DNA of 64,000 nucleotides, taken from the NCBI RefSeq assembly GCF_000495855.1, contig NZ_AWGF01000002.1:310001-374000 (forward strand), in the 5' to 3' direction. The notes beneath the pieces are model-generated. The model was not told the origin of the DNA. It ran no database searches and worked only from the letters and a program-made list of their open reading frames with translations. The translations under genes were made by a program, and so were the position numbers. Positions within the stretch are counted from its first letter, which is position 1. Each line of letters begins with the position of its first letter. Shown piece by piece: positions 23,352 to 32,916 of this stretch. This DNA comes from Asticcacaulis sp. YBE204. GTDB lineage: Bacteria; Pseudomonadota; Alphaproteobacteria; Caulobacterales; Caulobacteraceae.

Positions 23352-24287
23352 ATGTCCGAACGCAGCCCTCTGGCGCGTTGCCGCCCTTCCCTTGCCTTTT
23401 GGTTCATCATCGCCGCCGCTATTTTCTTCGCCTGCGCGTCGGGCTCCAAGGCCGCCACGCCCTTCCCGTCTGCCGAGACCGCACGCTTTTCGGTCGAGGT
23501 GGTGGGCCAAGGTCCGGATGTCATCCTGATCCCCGGCCTCAACTGTTCTCGCGAAGTCTGGGACGCCACGGTGGCGCAGCTCAAAGGCCAGTACCGCCTG
23601 CACGTCATCAATATCGCAGGCTTCGGGCCTGAGCCCGCCGCCGCCAACCGCAACGGCCCGGTCATCGACCCGGTGACCGAAGCGCTTAATGCCTATATCG
23701 TGCAGAACAAACTGCAAAAGCCGATCGTCGTCGGCCATTCGCTCGGCGGCCTGACCGGGCTGCGTCTGGCCAGCCAGCACCCCGACAGCGTGTCGAAGGT
23801 CATCGTCGTCGACGCCCTGCCCTTTATCGGGGTTCTGTTCAATCCCGCTGCCACGGCGGAAACCATCGCCCCGCAAGCCACCCAGATGCGCGACAACATG
23901 CTGAAAGGCGACGACGCGACCTACAAAGTCCAGCAACAGGCCGCGCTCGCCGCATTGGGAGAGCCGAAGACCGAGGCCGAGAAAAACCGGCTGCGTATCG
24001 CGACGTGGGGCGCGCAATCGGATCGTTACGTCGTCGCTCAGGCCCTCTATGACGACATGACGATGGATCTGCGCAAAGACCTGCCGAAAATTACCGCCGA
24101 GGTCGTCCTGTTCTTTCCGCACAGCCCGGCCATGCCCTATACGGCGGAACAGACCGAAGCCTTTTACAAGGTACAATATACGGGCACGGCGCGTTTCACC
24201 GCCCGCCGCTTCGACAACAGCCAGCACTTCATTATGTACGATCAGCCCGAAGCATTCGCGACCGCATTGGCCGAAGCGTTGAAATAA
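23352..24287 (+). CDS. exported alpha/beta hydrolase
   Basis: A 311-residue protein with an N-terminal signal or anchor (about residues 14-36) and a complete alpha/beta hydrolase fold: 'VILIPGLNCSREVWDATVAQL', nucleophile elbow VGHSLGG, and a catalytic His in 'RFDNSQHFIMYDQPEAF' near the C-terminus. The closest type is the esterase/haloperoxidase-like family. Substrate is unknown. It follows the XRE gene by 24 bp, with AAGGAA before the ATG, and may belong to the same transcript. Confidence 0.88.
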   Translation: MSERSPLARCRPSLAFWFIIAAAIFFACASGSKAATPFPSAETARFSVEVVGQGPDVILIPGLNCSREVWDATVAQLKGQYRLHVINIAGFGPEPAAANRNGPVIDPVTEALNAYIVQNKLQKPIVVGHSLGGLTGLRLASQHPDSVSKVIVVDALPFIGVLFNPAATAETIAPQATQMRDNMLKGDDATYKVQQQAALAALGEPKTEAEKNRLRIATWGAQSDRYVVAQALYDDMTMDLRKDLPKITAEVVLFFPHSPAMPYTAEQTEAFYKVQYTGTARFTARRFDNSQHFIMYDQPEAFATALAEALK

Positions 24288-24313
24288 GTTCCTGAAAATT
24301 TGAACCTAATTTC

Positions 24314-24346
24314 CCCGGCGGCACCCCTTGCAGTTCCGCCGGGTTT
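24314..24346 (+). terminator. intrinsic terminator after the exported hydrolase gene
   Basis: CCCGGCGG (24314-24321) pairs with CCGCCGGG (24336-24343), followed by TTTG. It separates the hydrolase from the M48 gene cluster. Confidence 0.6.
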
Positions 24347-24410
24347 GAATTAACGTCCGGCCATCGCCCGTTACGGGCGCGATACATACTAAAACCCTGG
24401 GGGGGAAATC

Positions 24411-25121
24411 ATGAAAAAATGGCTGGCCATCGCGGCCATCGCTATCGGCCTGTCCGTCGCCGGGCAGCCGGTTCAGGCGCAGAAACTCAAGACCTTCGTG
24501 CCGATCGAGAAGCCTGCCGAAGGGGCGAGCATCATCGTCGTCACACCGGAAATCAGCCTGGGCCTCCTGACCATGGGCGGCATCACCGAACCCAAGGCCG
24601 ACTGGTCGAAGGCCTCGCAGGGCCATCTGGCCGCCGCCATGACCACGGTGCTCAAAGGGAAAAAATACACGGTCACCGAGGTCAATGCCGACACCTGGGA
24701 AGATCCGCGCGCGCTGCAAATCCTCAAGCTGAACGACGAAGTCCTGCTCGGCATGGCCATGCAGGACGTCAGTATGTACAAGCTGCCGACCAAGACGACC
24801 TTCGACTGGACATTGGGCGCGGGCGTGCAGAGCCTGATCCCGCCGGGTACCGCCGCCGAAGCCGCTCCGCACTACGCCCTCTTCCTGCGCGGCAAGGGCA
24901 GTTATCAGAGTTCGGCCAAGGCCGCGATGAACATCGGCATGGCCATGCTGGGCGGACCGATGCAGTTCGGCGGCCAGACCCTTCAGGCAACGCTGGTCGA
25001 TCTGCGCACCGGTCAGGTCGTGTGGTACGAATTCAACGGCGTAGCGTCAGGTACCGATATCCGCGAGGCCGAGGGTGCGACGACGGCGGTCGCCACCCTG
25101 TTCAAGGACCTGCCGCTGTGA
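24411..25121 (+). CDS. periplasmic protein of unknown function, first gene of M48 cluster
   Basis: A 236-residue protein with a signal peptide (about 1-23, cleavage after VQA). The mature chain contains 'IIVVTPEISLGLLTMGG', a W-rich segment ('DTWEDPRALQILKLNDEVLL') and 'LQATLVDLRTGQVVWYEFNG', the last reminiscent of the C-terminal strand of CsgG/GNA1162-type proteins that report 'lvDvkTGevvW'. No lipobox Cys is present. I do not assign a family. Its stop overlaps the ATG of the M48 peptidase (TGATGATG), so the proteins are likely made together. Confidence 0.8.
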   Translation: MKKWLAIAAIAIGLSVAGQPVQAQKLKTFVPIEKPAEGASIIVVTPEISLGLLTMGGITEPKADWSKASQGHLAAAMTTVLKGKKYTVTEVNADTWEDPRALQILKLNDEVLLGMAMQDVSMYKLPTKTTFDWTLGAGVQSLIPPGTAAEAAPHYALFLRGKGSYQSSAKAAMNIGMAMLGGPMQFGGQTLQATLVDLRTGQVVWYEFNGVASGTDIREAEGATTAVATLFKDLPL

Positions 25122-26419
25122 TGATGCGCGCGCTCACAGCGTCGGCGATGGCGCTGGTCATGGCGTCGGCCCCGGCCTACGCCGCCGACAAGGCCTATCT
25201 GGCCGACCGCACGCCGGGTCAGAAACCCGTCGCCGGGACGCTGGAATTTTCCATCTGGGAAGAAACCGCCAAGACCGAACGCAGCGCGCGGACATCGGGC
25301 GAACGCAACCACGACGCGGCGCTCAATGCCTATGTTCAGAGCGTGCTGACCCGGGTGGCCGGGGAGCATACCGGCGATCTTCGCCTCTATGTCATGGACC
25401 GGCCCTTCTTCAACGCCTCGATGGCCCCCAACGGTTATACCGAGGTATGGACCGGCCTGCTGCTGCGCGCCCAGACCGAGGACGAACTGGCCTTCGTGCT
25501 GGGCCACGAATTTGCGCACTATCGCCGCAGCCACTCGATCAAGACGTTCGAGACCGTCAAGTCGAACCAGAACGCCGCCGCCGCGGCCAGTCTGGTTATC
25601 GGCGTCATCGGCGCCGGGGCAGCGGCCAATGCCGGTACCTATTCCGCGGCGCGGGACATTTCCAATATTACCGGCGGGCTGATCGACGCGGTCTATCTCG
25701 GTTCGATCGCGGCCTTCTTCGCCTATTCGCGCGAGAATGAAAACGAGGCCGACCGACTGGGCGACGAATATGCCTTCAAATCCGGCTACGACCCCCACGC
25801 CGGGGTGCGCATCTGGGCGTTCGTGATCGATGAAACCGCCGCCTCGGACTTCGAGAAGACCCGCCGCCGCGGTGGCCGCATCAACGTTTTCGGCAGTCAC
25901 CCGCTGGAGGCCGAGCGCGTCGCCGCTCTCAGCCAGCAGGCCGATGGCCTCGACAAGTCGCCCGATACCGAGGACGAACAAAAGGCCAAGCGTGTCGCCT
26001 ATCGCGACAAGATCAGGCCTTATCTGGCGGGCTGGCTGAAAGACGATCTGCGCCGTCAGGATTACGGCCAGACCCTGTTCGTCATTTCGCGCCTCAGCCT
26101 CGACGAACAGGATCAGGGCTTGCTCAGCTTCTATGCCGGCGAGGCCTACCGTCTGCGTGCCAAGGACAATCTCGGCTCGCAGGATTTGCTGGCCGCCGCC
26201 AACGCCTATACGCGCGCGGCGACCTTTGCCGATGCACCCGCCGCGACCCAGCGCCAGCTCGGCGAAGTCTATCGCCGGATGGGCCGTAAGGCCGATGCCA
26301 TCGCTGCGTTCGAGGCCTATCTGAAAGCCAATCCGTCCGCCGAAGACGCCTGGATGGTCGAAGACCAACTCAAGGGCTTAAAGGCCGATCCCGTCGCGCC
26401 TGCCGCGGCAACGAACTAA
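25121..26419 (+). CDS. periplasmic M48-family metallopeptidase with TPR-like tail
   Basis: A 432-residue exported protein (signal peptide about 1-21). The zinc motif is H129-EFA-H133 in 'AFVLGHEFAHYRRSHS', and the third ligand is Glu209 in 'NENEADRLGDEYAF', as in M48B/C peptidases such as BepA and LoiP. The C-terminal part (about 335-425) has TPR-like helices ('FADAPAATQRQLGEVYRRMGRKADAIAAFEAYL'). BepA-type enzymes degrade misassembled outer-membrane proteins, which fits this location. The two tandem ATGs (25121, 25124) are equivalent starts. Genes for an unknown periplasmic protein and a lipoprotein flank it closely. Confidence 0.92.
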   Translation: MMRALTASAMALVMASAPAYAADKAYLADRTPGQKPVAGTLEFSIWEETAKTERSARTSGERNHDAALNAYVQSVLTRVAGEHTGDLRLYVMDRPFFNASMAPNGYTEVWTGLLLRAQTEDELAFVLGHEFAHYRRSHSIKTFETVKSNQNAAAAASLVIGVIGAGAAANAGTYSAARDISNITGGLIDAVYLGSIAAFFAYSRENENEADRLGDEYAFKSGYDPHAGVRIWAFVIDETAASDFEKTRRRGGRINVFGSHPLEAERVAALSQQADGLDKSPDTEDEQKAKRVAYRDKIRPYLAGWLKDDLRRQDYGQTLFVISRLSLDEQDQGLLSFYAGEAYRLRAKDNLGSQDLLAAANAYTRAATFADAPAATQRQLGEVYRRMGRKADAIAAFEAYLKANPSAEDAWMVEDQLKGLKADPVAPAAATN

Positions 26420-26435
26420 TTCAAGGGGGAAATTT

Positions 26436-27038
26436 ATGCGTAAACTTGTCAAATATACCGGCCTCGTGGCTCTTACCGCCGCTCTGCTCGTCGCCTGCGG
26501 CGGCCCGACGCTCGCCCCGAAAGGCGCGCTGACCGTCGGCACCGGCTACAGCGTCCACCTCAGCCGCGACTGGTCGGACGTATCGAATCTCTATTACCTG
26601 CGCGCCAAGAAGGTAAAGGTGCTCAGCATCGACGCGCCGGGGCTTAACCGCCTGTTCGTCTCCGAGGGCCTGAGCGCCGCCGATCCTTTGATGGTCAGCC
26701 CAACCAAGGGCGACAATAAGAACGCCCCCGCCCCGCGCGGCAAGGCGAATATGTCGTTTCAGGAGCAGATCGAGTTCGTGACGACCTCGCTGTCGACTCT
26801 GGAATACCAGAAGATCGAAACCTCGGCGCCGAAGCCCGTCGACCTCAACGGAACGCGCGCCGTGCGCTTCGAACTGACCGCCAAGACGTCGGAAGGCCTG
26901 AACGTCAAGGGCGTCGCACAGGCAGCGTCAAAGGGCGGGCTCGGCTATTATATCGTCTATATTGCCCCGGCGGAACACTATTACGACGCGAGCCTGAAAG
27001 ACGCGATCTCGACGATGGACAGCGCCAAGCTGCCCTAA
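26436..27038 (+). CDS. lipoprotein of M48 cluster
   Basis: A 200-residue lipoprotein (lipobox LLVAC, Cys21) with a folded mature domain of mixed strands and helices ('YSVHLSRDWSDVSNLYYLRAKKVKVLSIDAPGLNRLFV'). The sequence ends in 'YIVYIAPAEHYYDASLKDAISTMDSAKL', a layout that resembles small PsbP/Mog1-like lipoproteins with a terminal 'f..a..tFk'-type helix. I do not recognise a named family. It starts 16 bp after the M48 gene and completes a three-gene envelope operon. Confidence 0.78.
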   Translation: MRKLVKYTGLVALTAALLVACGGPTLAPKGALTVGTGYSVHLSRDWSDVSNLYYLRAKKVKVLSIDAPGLNRLFVSEGLSAADPLMVSPTKGDNKNAPAPRGKANMSFQEQIEFVTTSLSTLEYQKIETSAPKPVDLNGTRAVRFELTAKTSEGLNVKGVAQAASKGGLGYYIVYIAPAEHYYDASLKDAISTMDSAKLP

Positions 27039-27114
27039 CCTGCGGCGAATGACCACATAAACCGGAGGGATAAATCGGCGTAAAAGCGGCGGGTATCGCG
27101 TAAAGGAACCCGCC

Positions 27115-28512
27115 ATGCCCGCCTCTGTCATTCACAAAAGTTGGCCCCACAAAAGCTGGCAAGATCACGATATCGCCCGCTTTCTGGGCCGCGAAGCGCC
27201 GCGCTATACCTCGTATCCATCGGCCCATCATTTCGGTGCAATGACGGCGGACACCTATGCGGACGGATTGCGCCAGATGACGTCGGGGCGCTCGATTGCG
27301 CTCTATCTGCACATCCCCTTCTGCGAGCAGATGTGCCATTTCTGCGGTTGCAATACGCGGGCGACGAAGCGTTACGACCCGGTCGCCAGCTACGTTGACA
27401 GCCTGATCGCAGAGATCGGCATGGTCGCGGATCGGCTAACCTTCCGCCCTCAGGTTCATAGCGTTCATTTCGGCGGCGGCTCGCCCTCCATGCTGACACC
27501 CGGCGATCTGGGACGCATCATGGAGGCCCTGCACAGCCGTTTCGACCTGACGGTCGATGCCGAACTGTCCATCGAACTCGATCCCCGCCGGGTCACTCTG
27601 AGCAAGGTGAAGACCTATGCGGCGTTGGGGTTCAACCGCGTCTCGTTAGGGCTTCAGGACACCGACCCGGTGGTCCAGCAGCTGATCAATCGCGTCCAGC
27701 CCATCGAGCTGATCCGCTCGGTGATGCGGATGCTGCGCGACAACGGCCTGACTGCCATCGGGCTCGATCTGGTCTATGGATTGCCGGGTCAGAGCTTTGA
27801 GAGCCTGCAACGGACGCTGGCGCACGTCGCCGATCTCGATCCGGCACGCATTTCGGCCTTTTCCTACGCCCACGTGCCGTGGGTCAAGAAACACCAGAGC
27901 CTGATCGACACGGCTACCCTGCCGGACACAGACGACAAGGTGCAGATGTTCCTCGCCCTGACAGCGTTTTTCGAGGCGCACGGCTATCGCGCCATCGGCA
28001 TCGACCACTTCGCCAAGCCCGACGATGAACTGTCCCGCGCCTATGAGGCCGGAACGATGCGCCGCAATTTCATGGGCTATTCGACCTTGGCTAACGACGA
28101 CCTGCTGGGCTTCGGGGCGTCGTCGATCGGCGAGCTTGAGGGCGGGATTTTTCAGAACATTCCGCAATCGACCACCTATCAGAACCGTATCGCCGAAGGT
28201 CTTTTACCGATCGTGCGCGGCTGGGCCTATCAGACCGACGATAAATTGCGCAAGGCGGTGATCAACGACCTGATGTGCTATTTCCGCGCTGATATTCCGG
28301 CCATTCTGGCGCGGCACGGCTATGCCGCCGACTATCTCGACGCCGATATCGCGGGGCTGGCCGACTTCACTGAGGCCGGGATCGTCAGCGTGACCGATCG
28401 CGTCGTGAGTTTCCACTCGCCGCTGAAGATGCTGGTGCGCAATGTCGCCTGCGCGTTCGACGCCTATGCCCGGCAGTCGGACGCACAGAACCGCTATTCC
28501 AGGGTCGCTTGA
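27115..28512 (+). CDS. hemN: oxygen-independent coproporphyrinogen III oxidase
   Basis: A 465-residue radical-SAM enzyme that converts coproporphyrinogen III to protoporphyrinogen IX without oxygen. The iron-sulfur motif is C70-EQM-C74-HF-C77-G-C in 'LYLHIPFCEQMCHFCGCNTR'. Other conserved parts are 'VHFGGGSPSMLTPGDLGRIM', 'SIELDPRRVTLSKV', 'GFNRVSLGLQD' and 'GLDLVYGLPGQS'. The N-terminal 'APRYTSYPSAHHF' is specific to true HemN rather than HemW. Expression is usually raised at low oxygen, but I saw no clear FNR box in the short upstream spacer. It overlaps the convergent EamA gene by 19 bp. Confidence 0.96.
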   Translation: MPASVIHKSWPHKSWQDHDIARFLGREAPRYTSYPSAHHFGAMTADTYADGLRQMTSGRSIALYLHIPFCEQMCHFCGCNTRATKRYDPVASYVDSLIAEIGMVADRLTFRPQVHSVHFGGGSPSMLTPGDLGRIMEALHSRFDLTVDAELSIELDPRRVTLSKVKTYAALGFNRVSLGLQDTDPVVQQLINRVQPIELIRSVMRMLRDNGLTAIGLDLVYGLPGQSFESLQRTLAHVADLDPARISAFSYAHVPWVKKHQSLIDTATLPDTDDKVQMFLALTAFFEAHGYRAIGIDHFAKPDDELSRAYEAGTMRRNFMGYSTLANDDLLGFGASSIGELEGGIFQNIPQSTTYQNRIAEGLLPIVRGWAYQTDDKLRKAVINDLMCYFRADIPAILARHGYAADYLDADIAGLADFTEAGIVSVTDRVVSFHSPLKMLVRNVACAFDAYARQSDAQNRYSRVA

Positions 28513-29402
28513 CGCCTCTTCAGAAGTACTGAGGGTGAGAAATTGACCACCAGCGCCGTGCCATACAGTATCAGCGCCCCGCCGATCAGGGTGGACCAGC
28601 CGACGCCTTCGTGCAGGAACAGATAGCCCCACAACGTCCCGAACACCGGCACCAGAAAGGTGACCGTCAGGGCCTGCGCCGCGCCGATATCGGCGACCAG
28701 CTTGAAATAAATCATGTAGGCGATGCCGCTGCACACGATGCCGAGCGCCAGCACCGCCGCGACCATGACCGGCGTCACGGTGGCCAGTTGCGCGGCCTGA
28801 GGCGCGAAGAACGGCATGAACGGTGCGATGAGCAGCACCGAGGCCCACATACCACCGTGCGCGTTCGATAGCGGATCGGGTGTACGCTTGGCCTGTCGTG
28901 CATAGACCGAGGCGATAGCGTAGCACAGGGCCGCCGTCATGCCAGCACCGATAGCGATCAGGCTTTGGGCATTCAGATGCGCGGCATCGAGGCCTACCAG
29001 CACCGCTACCCCACCGAGCCCTAACACCATGCCGATCATGGTCTTCACCGTCGGCAGGCTACGCGTCCACAGCGACGAGATCAGCACGCCGAACAGCGGG
29101 GCCATCGAGTTGAGGATCGACAGAAGCGACGCCGACAGGGTTTGCGCCGCAAAGGCGAACAGCAGGAATGGCACGGCGGAATTGAACAGGCCGAGGATCA
29201 GGAAATATTTGTAAAAACCTTTGATCTGCAAGGCCTTGCGAAGAACCAAGCCGACCCCCGTCAGGAACAGACCCGCCAGCAGTACGCGCAGGATAATCAG
29301 CCACACCGGTCCCAGCGCGGGGACGCTCAGCCGCATGAACAGGAACGACCCACCCCAAATGGCGGCAAGTGACAGAAGGCGAAACAGACTGGCGGCAGAC
29401 AT
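28494..29402 (-). CDS. EamA-family drug/metabolite exporter
   Basis: A 302-residue inner-membrane protein with ten predicted transmembrane helices in two repeated EamA halves. Typical sequences are 'SLAAIWGGSFLFMRLSVPALGPVWLIILRVLLA' at the start and 'VPVFGTLWGYLFLHEGVGWSTLIGGALILYG' near the end. Members export amino acids, purines or other metabolites. The specific substrate cannot be read from sequence. Its 3' end overlaps hemN on the opposite strand. Confidence 0.9.
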   Translation of the reverse strand: MSAASLFRLLSLAAIWGGSFLFMRLSVPALGPVWLIILRVLLAGLFLTGVGLVLRKALQIKGFYKYFLILGLFNSAVPFLLFAFAAQTLSASLLSILNSMAPLFGVLISSLWTRSLPTVKTMIGMVLGLGGVAVLVGLDAAHLNAQSLIAIGAGMTAALCYAIASVYARQAKRTPDPLSNAHGGMWASVLLIAPFMPFFAPQAAQLATVTPVMVAAVLALGIVCSGIAYMIYFKLVADIGAAQALTVTFLVPVFGTLWGYLFLHEGVGWSTLIGGALILYGTALVVNFSPSVLLKRRQATLE

Positions 29403-29637
29403 GGTTTGAATCCGTATTGAGCCACGCTTTTACCGTACGAGTGGGACAAGCGCTTGCCGTTTCTTGCGCCGATAGACCAGCGATGTCCAGCGGCGGAACA
29501 GCCATCGTGCGCATGAATCCTGCCAGCTTCCGTCAGCAGCATGAAACAAATTTTGCTTATCCAAAACCCAAGAACTATCTATTTTATTTATACGGACGCT
29601 GTCGCCATAGTCGTCTCACACCTGAGGAGAGATCAAG

Positions 29638-31128
29638 ATGAGCGACGCCAGATGTCCTGCCATGCACGGCACCATGATGACCACCACCGCCGGAGCGCCG
29701 GTCGCAGATAATCAGAACAGCCTGTCGGCGGGACCGCGCGGCCCGCTGCTGATGCAGGACTGGCAGCTCATTGAAAAGCTGGCCCATCAGAACCGCGAGC
29801 GTATCCCCGAACGCGTCGTCCACGCCAAGGGCTGGGGCGCGTTCGGTACTCTGACCGTCACCCACGACATCTCGAAATTCACCCGCGCCAGGGTCTTCGA
29901 GCCGGGTTCGCAGACCCCGCTCCTGCTGCGGTTTTCGACCGTCGCCGGGGAGATGGGTGCTGCCGATGCCGAACGCGACGTGCGCGGTTTCGCGCTGAAA
30001 TTCTATACGAGCGAGGGTAACTGGGATCTGGTCGGCAACAATACGCCGGTCTTCTTCATCCGTGACCCGCTGAAATTCCCGGACTTCATCCACACGCAGA
30101 AACGTCACCCGCGCACCAATCTGCGTTCCTCGACCGCCGCCTGGGATTTCTGGTCGCTGAGCCCCGAAGCCCTGCATCAGGTGACCATCCTTATGTCCGA
30201 TCGCGGCATCCCGACCGATCCGATGCACATGAACGGCTACGGTTCGCATACCTACAGCTTCCTCAATGCCGACGGTGAGCGCTTCTGGGTCAAGTTCCAC
30301 TTCAAGACCCAGCAGGGCCACAAACACCTGACCAATGCTGAGTCCTCAGCCGTGATCGGTCAAACGCGCGAATCCTATCAGGAAGCCCTGTTCGGCACGA
30401 TCGAGACCGGAAACTTCCCGCGCTGGGACGTCAAGGTGCAGATTATGCCGGAAAGAGATGCCGACACGACATCCTATAATCCGTTCGACCTGACCAAGGT
30501 GTGGCCGCACGGCGATTATCCGCTGATCGACGTCGGGTTCATCGAACTGAACCGCAATGCGTCCAACTATTTCGCGGAGATCGAACAGGCCGCTTTTTCA
30601 CCGTCGAACATCGTCCCCGGTATCGGTTTCTCGCCGGACAAGGTCTTGCAGGCGCGTTTGTTTGCCTATGCCGACGCCCACCGCTACCGTCTGGGGACGC
30701 ATTACGAAGCCCTGCCGGTCAATGCGCCGAAATGCCCGGTGAACCACTATCACCGCGACGGATCGATGCGCTTCTTCGACAATTTCCAGTCGAACCCGGA
30801 CGCCTATTACGAGCCCAACAGCTTCGGCGGGCCGACCGAAGCGCCGGAATACCGCGAACCACCGCTCCTGATTTCCGGCGACGCGGATCGCTACAATCAC
30901 CGCGAGGGCAACGACGATTACGTCCAACCTCGCGCCCTCCATGCCCTGTTCACGGAAGAGCAAAAAGCGCGTCTCTACGGCAATATCGCCGCCTCGATGG
31001 CCGGGGTGCCGGACTTTATCGTCGAGCGGGCTTTGGGGCATTTCGACCGCATCGACACGGCCTATGGCAACGGCATCCGAGCGGCGCTGGAAGCGGCTAA
31101 GGGTTCAGCCGCCGAAGCCAATCGCTAA
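29638..31128 (+). CDS. katA: monofunctional heme catalase (clade 3)
   Basis: A 496-residue small-subunit catalase that dismutates hydrogen peroxide. The distal His is H62 in '[16 protein letters not shown]', the distal Asn is N134/N135 in '[16 protein letters not shown]', and the proximal heme Tyr is Y344 in '[15 protein letters not shown]'. The length is normal for clade 3 enzymes. There is no signal peptide, although the first 20 residues are Met/Thr-rich. GAGGAGA lies 7 nt before the ATG. A strong terminator follows. An OxyR site could be expected upstream, but none was convincing. Confidence 0.95.
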   Translation: MSDARCPAMHGTMMTTTAGAPVADNQNSLSAGPRGPLLMQDWQLIEKLAHQNRERIPERVVHAKGWGAFGTLTVTHDISKFTRARVFEPGSQTPLLLRFSTVAGEMGAADAERDVRGFALKFYTSEGNWDLVGNNTPVFFIRDPLKFPDFIHTQKRHPRTNLRSSTAAWDFWSLSPEALHQVTILMSDRGIPTDPMHMNGYGSHTYSFLNADGERFWVKFHFKTQQGHKHLTNAESSAVIGQTRESYQEALFGTIETGNFPRWDVKVQIMPERDADTTSYNPFDLTKVWPHGDYPLIDVGFIELNRNASNYFAEIEQAAFSPSNIVPGIGFSPDKVLQARLFAYADAHRYRLGTHYEALPVNAPKCPVNHYHRDGSMRFFDNFQSNPDAYYEPNSFGGPTEAPEYREPPLLISGDADRYNHREGNDDYVQPRALHALFTEEQKARLYGNIAASMAGVPDFIVERALGHFDRIDTAYGNGIRAALEAAKGSAAEANR

Positions 31129-31157
31129 GGTTCTTTGCGGTTATAAGCCACCACTTG

Positions 31158-31190
31158 CCCCCTGCGCCGGAACCGCAGGGGGTCTTTTTT
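31158..31190 (+). terminator. strong intrinsic terminator after the catalase gene
   Basis: CCCCCTGCG (31158-31166) pairs perfectly with CGCAGGGGG (31174-31182) around 7 nt and is followed by TCTTTTTT. The T-tract touches the stop codon of the convergent membrane-protein gene. Confidence 0.9.
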
Positions 31191-31966
31191 CAGGCACGGC
31201 GCTTTACGACGACCGTCATGACCAGCAGCAAGCCGATCCCGATAACCGCCGTAAACGCCATCAGCGGTTCGTTCTGCCGCGTGACATTGGCGGCGGCGAT
31301 CCAGCCCAGCGCCCAGACCAGCGGTACGGCATAGATGGCACTGCGTGCCGTATAGACCAGAGTACCGCCCAAGGCGATCAGACCAAGCAGGAAGCCTGTC
31401 GACACCATCACCTCACGCGGATCAACGACGGCGTTGGCGGCGACCAGGGCGGAGGTGAAGTTGACGACCATCGCCGCCGTCACCCAGCCGGTGACCAGCG
31501 CCAGCGGCGCGACGATGAAGCCTTTTTCAGCTTTGGTCAGTGTCAGGCCGTTAAGCTTCACAAGGCCGGTTATGCCCGATATGACCGAGATGGCGATGAT
31601 GACAAAACTGACCCAATCGATGCCACTTACGGGCACCCACACCGACCAGACCGCGTTCATCAGCCAGATCAGGGCCAGATGCCAGCCTGCGGCTTTCAGG
31701 GCGACGCTGCTGTAATGGCGCATCGCCCACACGCCGCTGACGATGCCGTAGAGGTAGATGACGCCCCAGATGGCGAAGGCCGGTCCCAGCGGCACCAGCG
31801 GATGAGAGGTCGCCGCCGATTGTTCGGCGACGTTGCGACCTATGCCGAACCATTCCGGTGCCTGAGAGGCGACGATCTGAGCGATAGACAGGAGCAGTAG
31901 TTCGGTCCCGGCAAAGGGCACGATACTGCGGGTTTCCGGGGATGAAGGATGTGCGGTCAGGGCCAT
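31190..31966 (-). CDS. TspO/MBR-like multi-pass membrane protein
   Basis: A 258-residue protein with about seven hydrophobic helices. The segment 'LVPLGPAFAIWGVIYLYGIVSGVWAM' and later 'LIWLMNAVWSVWV' and 'GWVTAAMVVNFTSALVA' resemble the aromatic 'F.IWt.iY...a.W' helices of TspO-like (tryptophan-rich sensory) proteins. The chain is longer than classic TspO (about 160 residues), as in the distantly related larger family. Substrate (tetrapyrrole, lipid or other) is not known. Proximity to catalase and hemN may be accidental. Confidence 0.7.
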   Translation of the reverse strand: MALTAHPSSPETRSIVPFAGTELLLLSIAQIVASQAPEWFGIGRNVAEQSAATSHPLVPLGPAFAIWGVIYLYGIVSGVWAMRHYSSVALKAAGWHLALIWLMNAVWSVWVPVSGIDWVSFVIIAISVISGITGLVKLNGLTLTKAEKGFIVAPLALVTGWVTAAMVVNFTSALVAANAVVDPREVMVSTGFLLGLIALGGTLVYTARSAIYAVPLVWALGWIAAANVTRQNEPLMAFTAVIGIGLLLVMTVVVKRRA

Positions 31967-32058
31967 AAGGGTGTCCTCTCTATCAGGACAAACCTACGCT
32001 CAGCTACCTGTAAAACGGATCGTGTTCACCGCTGGCTTTCATAAAGCGGCGGTGAAAA

Positions 32059-32292
32059 TCAGGCTTTTTTCACGAACTCCGTCCGTAAAACCAGACCGCG
32101 CACCTTTTCATGATTGCACTCGATCTCGTCTTCGTCGTGGGTCAGGCGGATATTCTTGATCAGGGTGCCGCGCTTCAACGTCACGCCGCCCGATCCCTTG
32201 ACCTTTAGATCCTTGATCAGAGTCACGCTGTCGCCGTCGGACAGGCGCGTGCCGTTTGAGTCCTTTACGATGATGTCGTCTTCGTCGGCCAT
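32059..32292 (-). CDS. PhnA/YjdM-domain small protein
   Basis: A 77-residue protein consisting only of the PhnA C-terminal domain: 'VKDSNGTRLSDGDSVTLIKDLKVKGSGGVTLKRGTLIKNIRLTHDEDEIEC', ending 'GLVLRTEFVKKA'. The longer E. coli YjdM also has an N-terminal zinc ribbon, which is absent here; this short form is frequent. Despite the historical name 'alkylphosphonate utilisation protein', the domain is not a phosphonate-cleaving enzyme and its role is unknown. Confidence 0.9.
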   Translation of the reverse strand: MADEDDIIVKDSNGTRLSDGDSVTLIKDLKVKGSGGVTLKRGTLIKNIRLTHDEDEIECNHEKVRGLVLRTEFVKKA

Positions 32293-32413
32293 GACAGCGC
32301 TCCTTGTAATCAGGAACGCTGCCTAACCGATCGGCTTAAAAACCACAATAGTCATATGGGTTTTATTCTGCGCGCATTTTATCCGAAACGGAGTTCGGCG
32401 CAGCCAATGCGCT

Positions 32414-32833
32414 TTAATCGCGGCAATAGCCTTCGCCGGTGGTCACGGTCACGCAGTCGCGCTTGTCGGCCAGCCACTTCATGCCGGTCTGAGCGCCATT
32501 GCTGTGCTGGATGAGGAACTTCTGCCCGTCGCGTTCGATCTGGATGCCGTTGCCGACCACGGTACCGGTAAATTCCTTCGGGCCATCGAGATTGGTGATC
32601 GACACAACATAGTCGTGTTCGCGCGCCGTGACCTCGAGCGAGGTGCCTTCCGGGCCCGTCCAGCGGCCTACATAATCGCTGGCCACATCGGCGGCCGAAG
32701 ACGCGCTGGCCGATACCTCGCTCGACATCGAGGCCTCCGCCTTGGTCGGCGGTGCGGCCTCTTCTTTCGAGGAACAGGCCGCCACGGCGAGGATAGCCGC
32801 AAACGGTAGAACGGACAGGCAAGTGCGGATCAT
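32414..32833 (-). CDS. small lipoprotein of unknown function
   Basis: A 139-residue lipoprotein (lipobox AVAAC, Cys20) with a Ser/Ala-rich linker (about 25-50) and a compact beta-rich domain: 'YVGRWTGPEGTSLEVTAREHDYVVSITNLDGPKEFTGTVVGNGIQIERDGQKFLIQHSNG'. The GRW-(T)GPEGT-L...Y.V...DG...F.G layout resembles small lipocalin-like lipoproteins. Two Cys near the end ('RDCVTVTTGEGYC') may form a disulfide. I start at the ATG at 32831-32833, which gives a normal signal peptide; the in-frame ATG at 32890 would not. Confidence 0.8.
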   Translation of the reverse strand: MIRTCLSVLPFAAILAVAACSSKEEAAPPTKAEASMSSEVSASASSAADVASDYVGRWTGPEGTSLEVTAREHDYVVSITNLDGPKEFTGTVVGNGIQIERDGQKFLIQHSNGAQTGMKWLADKRDCVTVTTGEGYCRD

Positions 32834-32916
32834 CAGACGTTCCCGGTTGATATGCAGACAAGGGTGCGTCATGCTCGACGCAGACGCCACATTAATACAT
32901 ATAAACTTTTAGCGTT

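Noticed and set aside
29540-29620. Possible OxyR site before the catalase gene
   Set aside because: An ATAG/CTAT-like element is present but does not match the spaced OxyR pattern convincingly.
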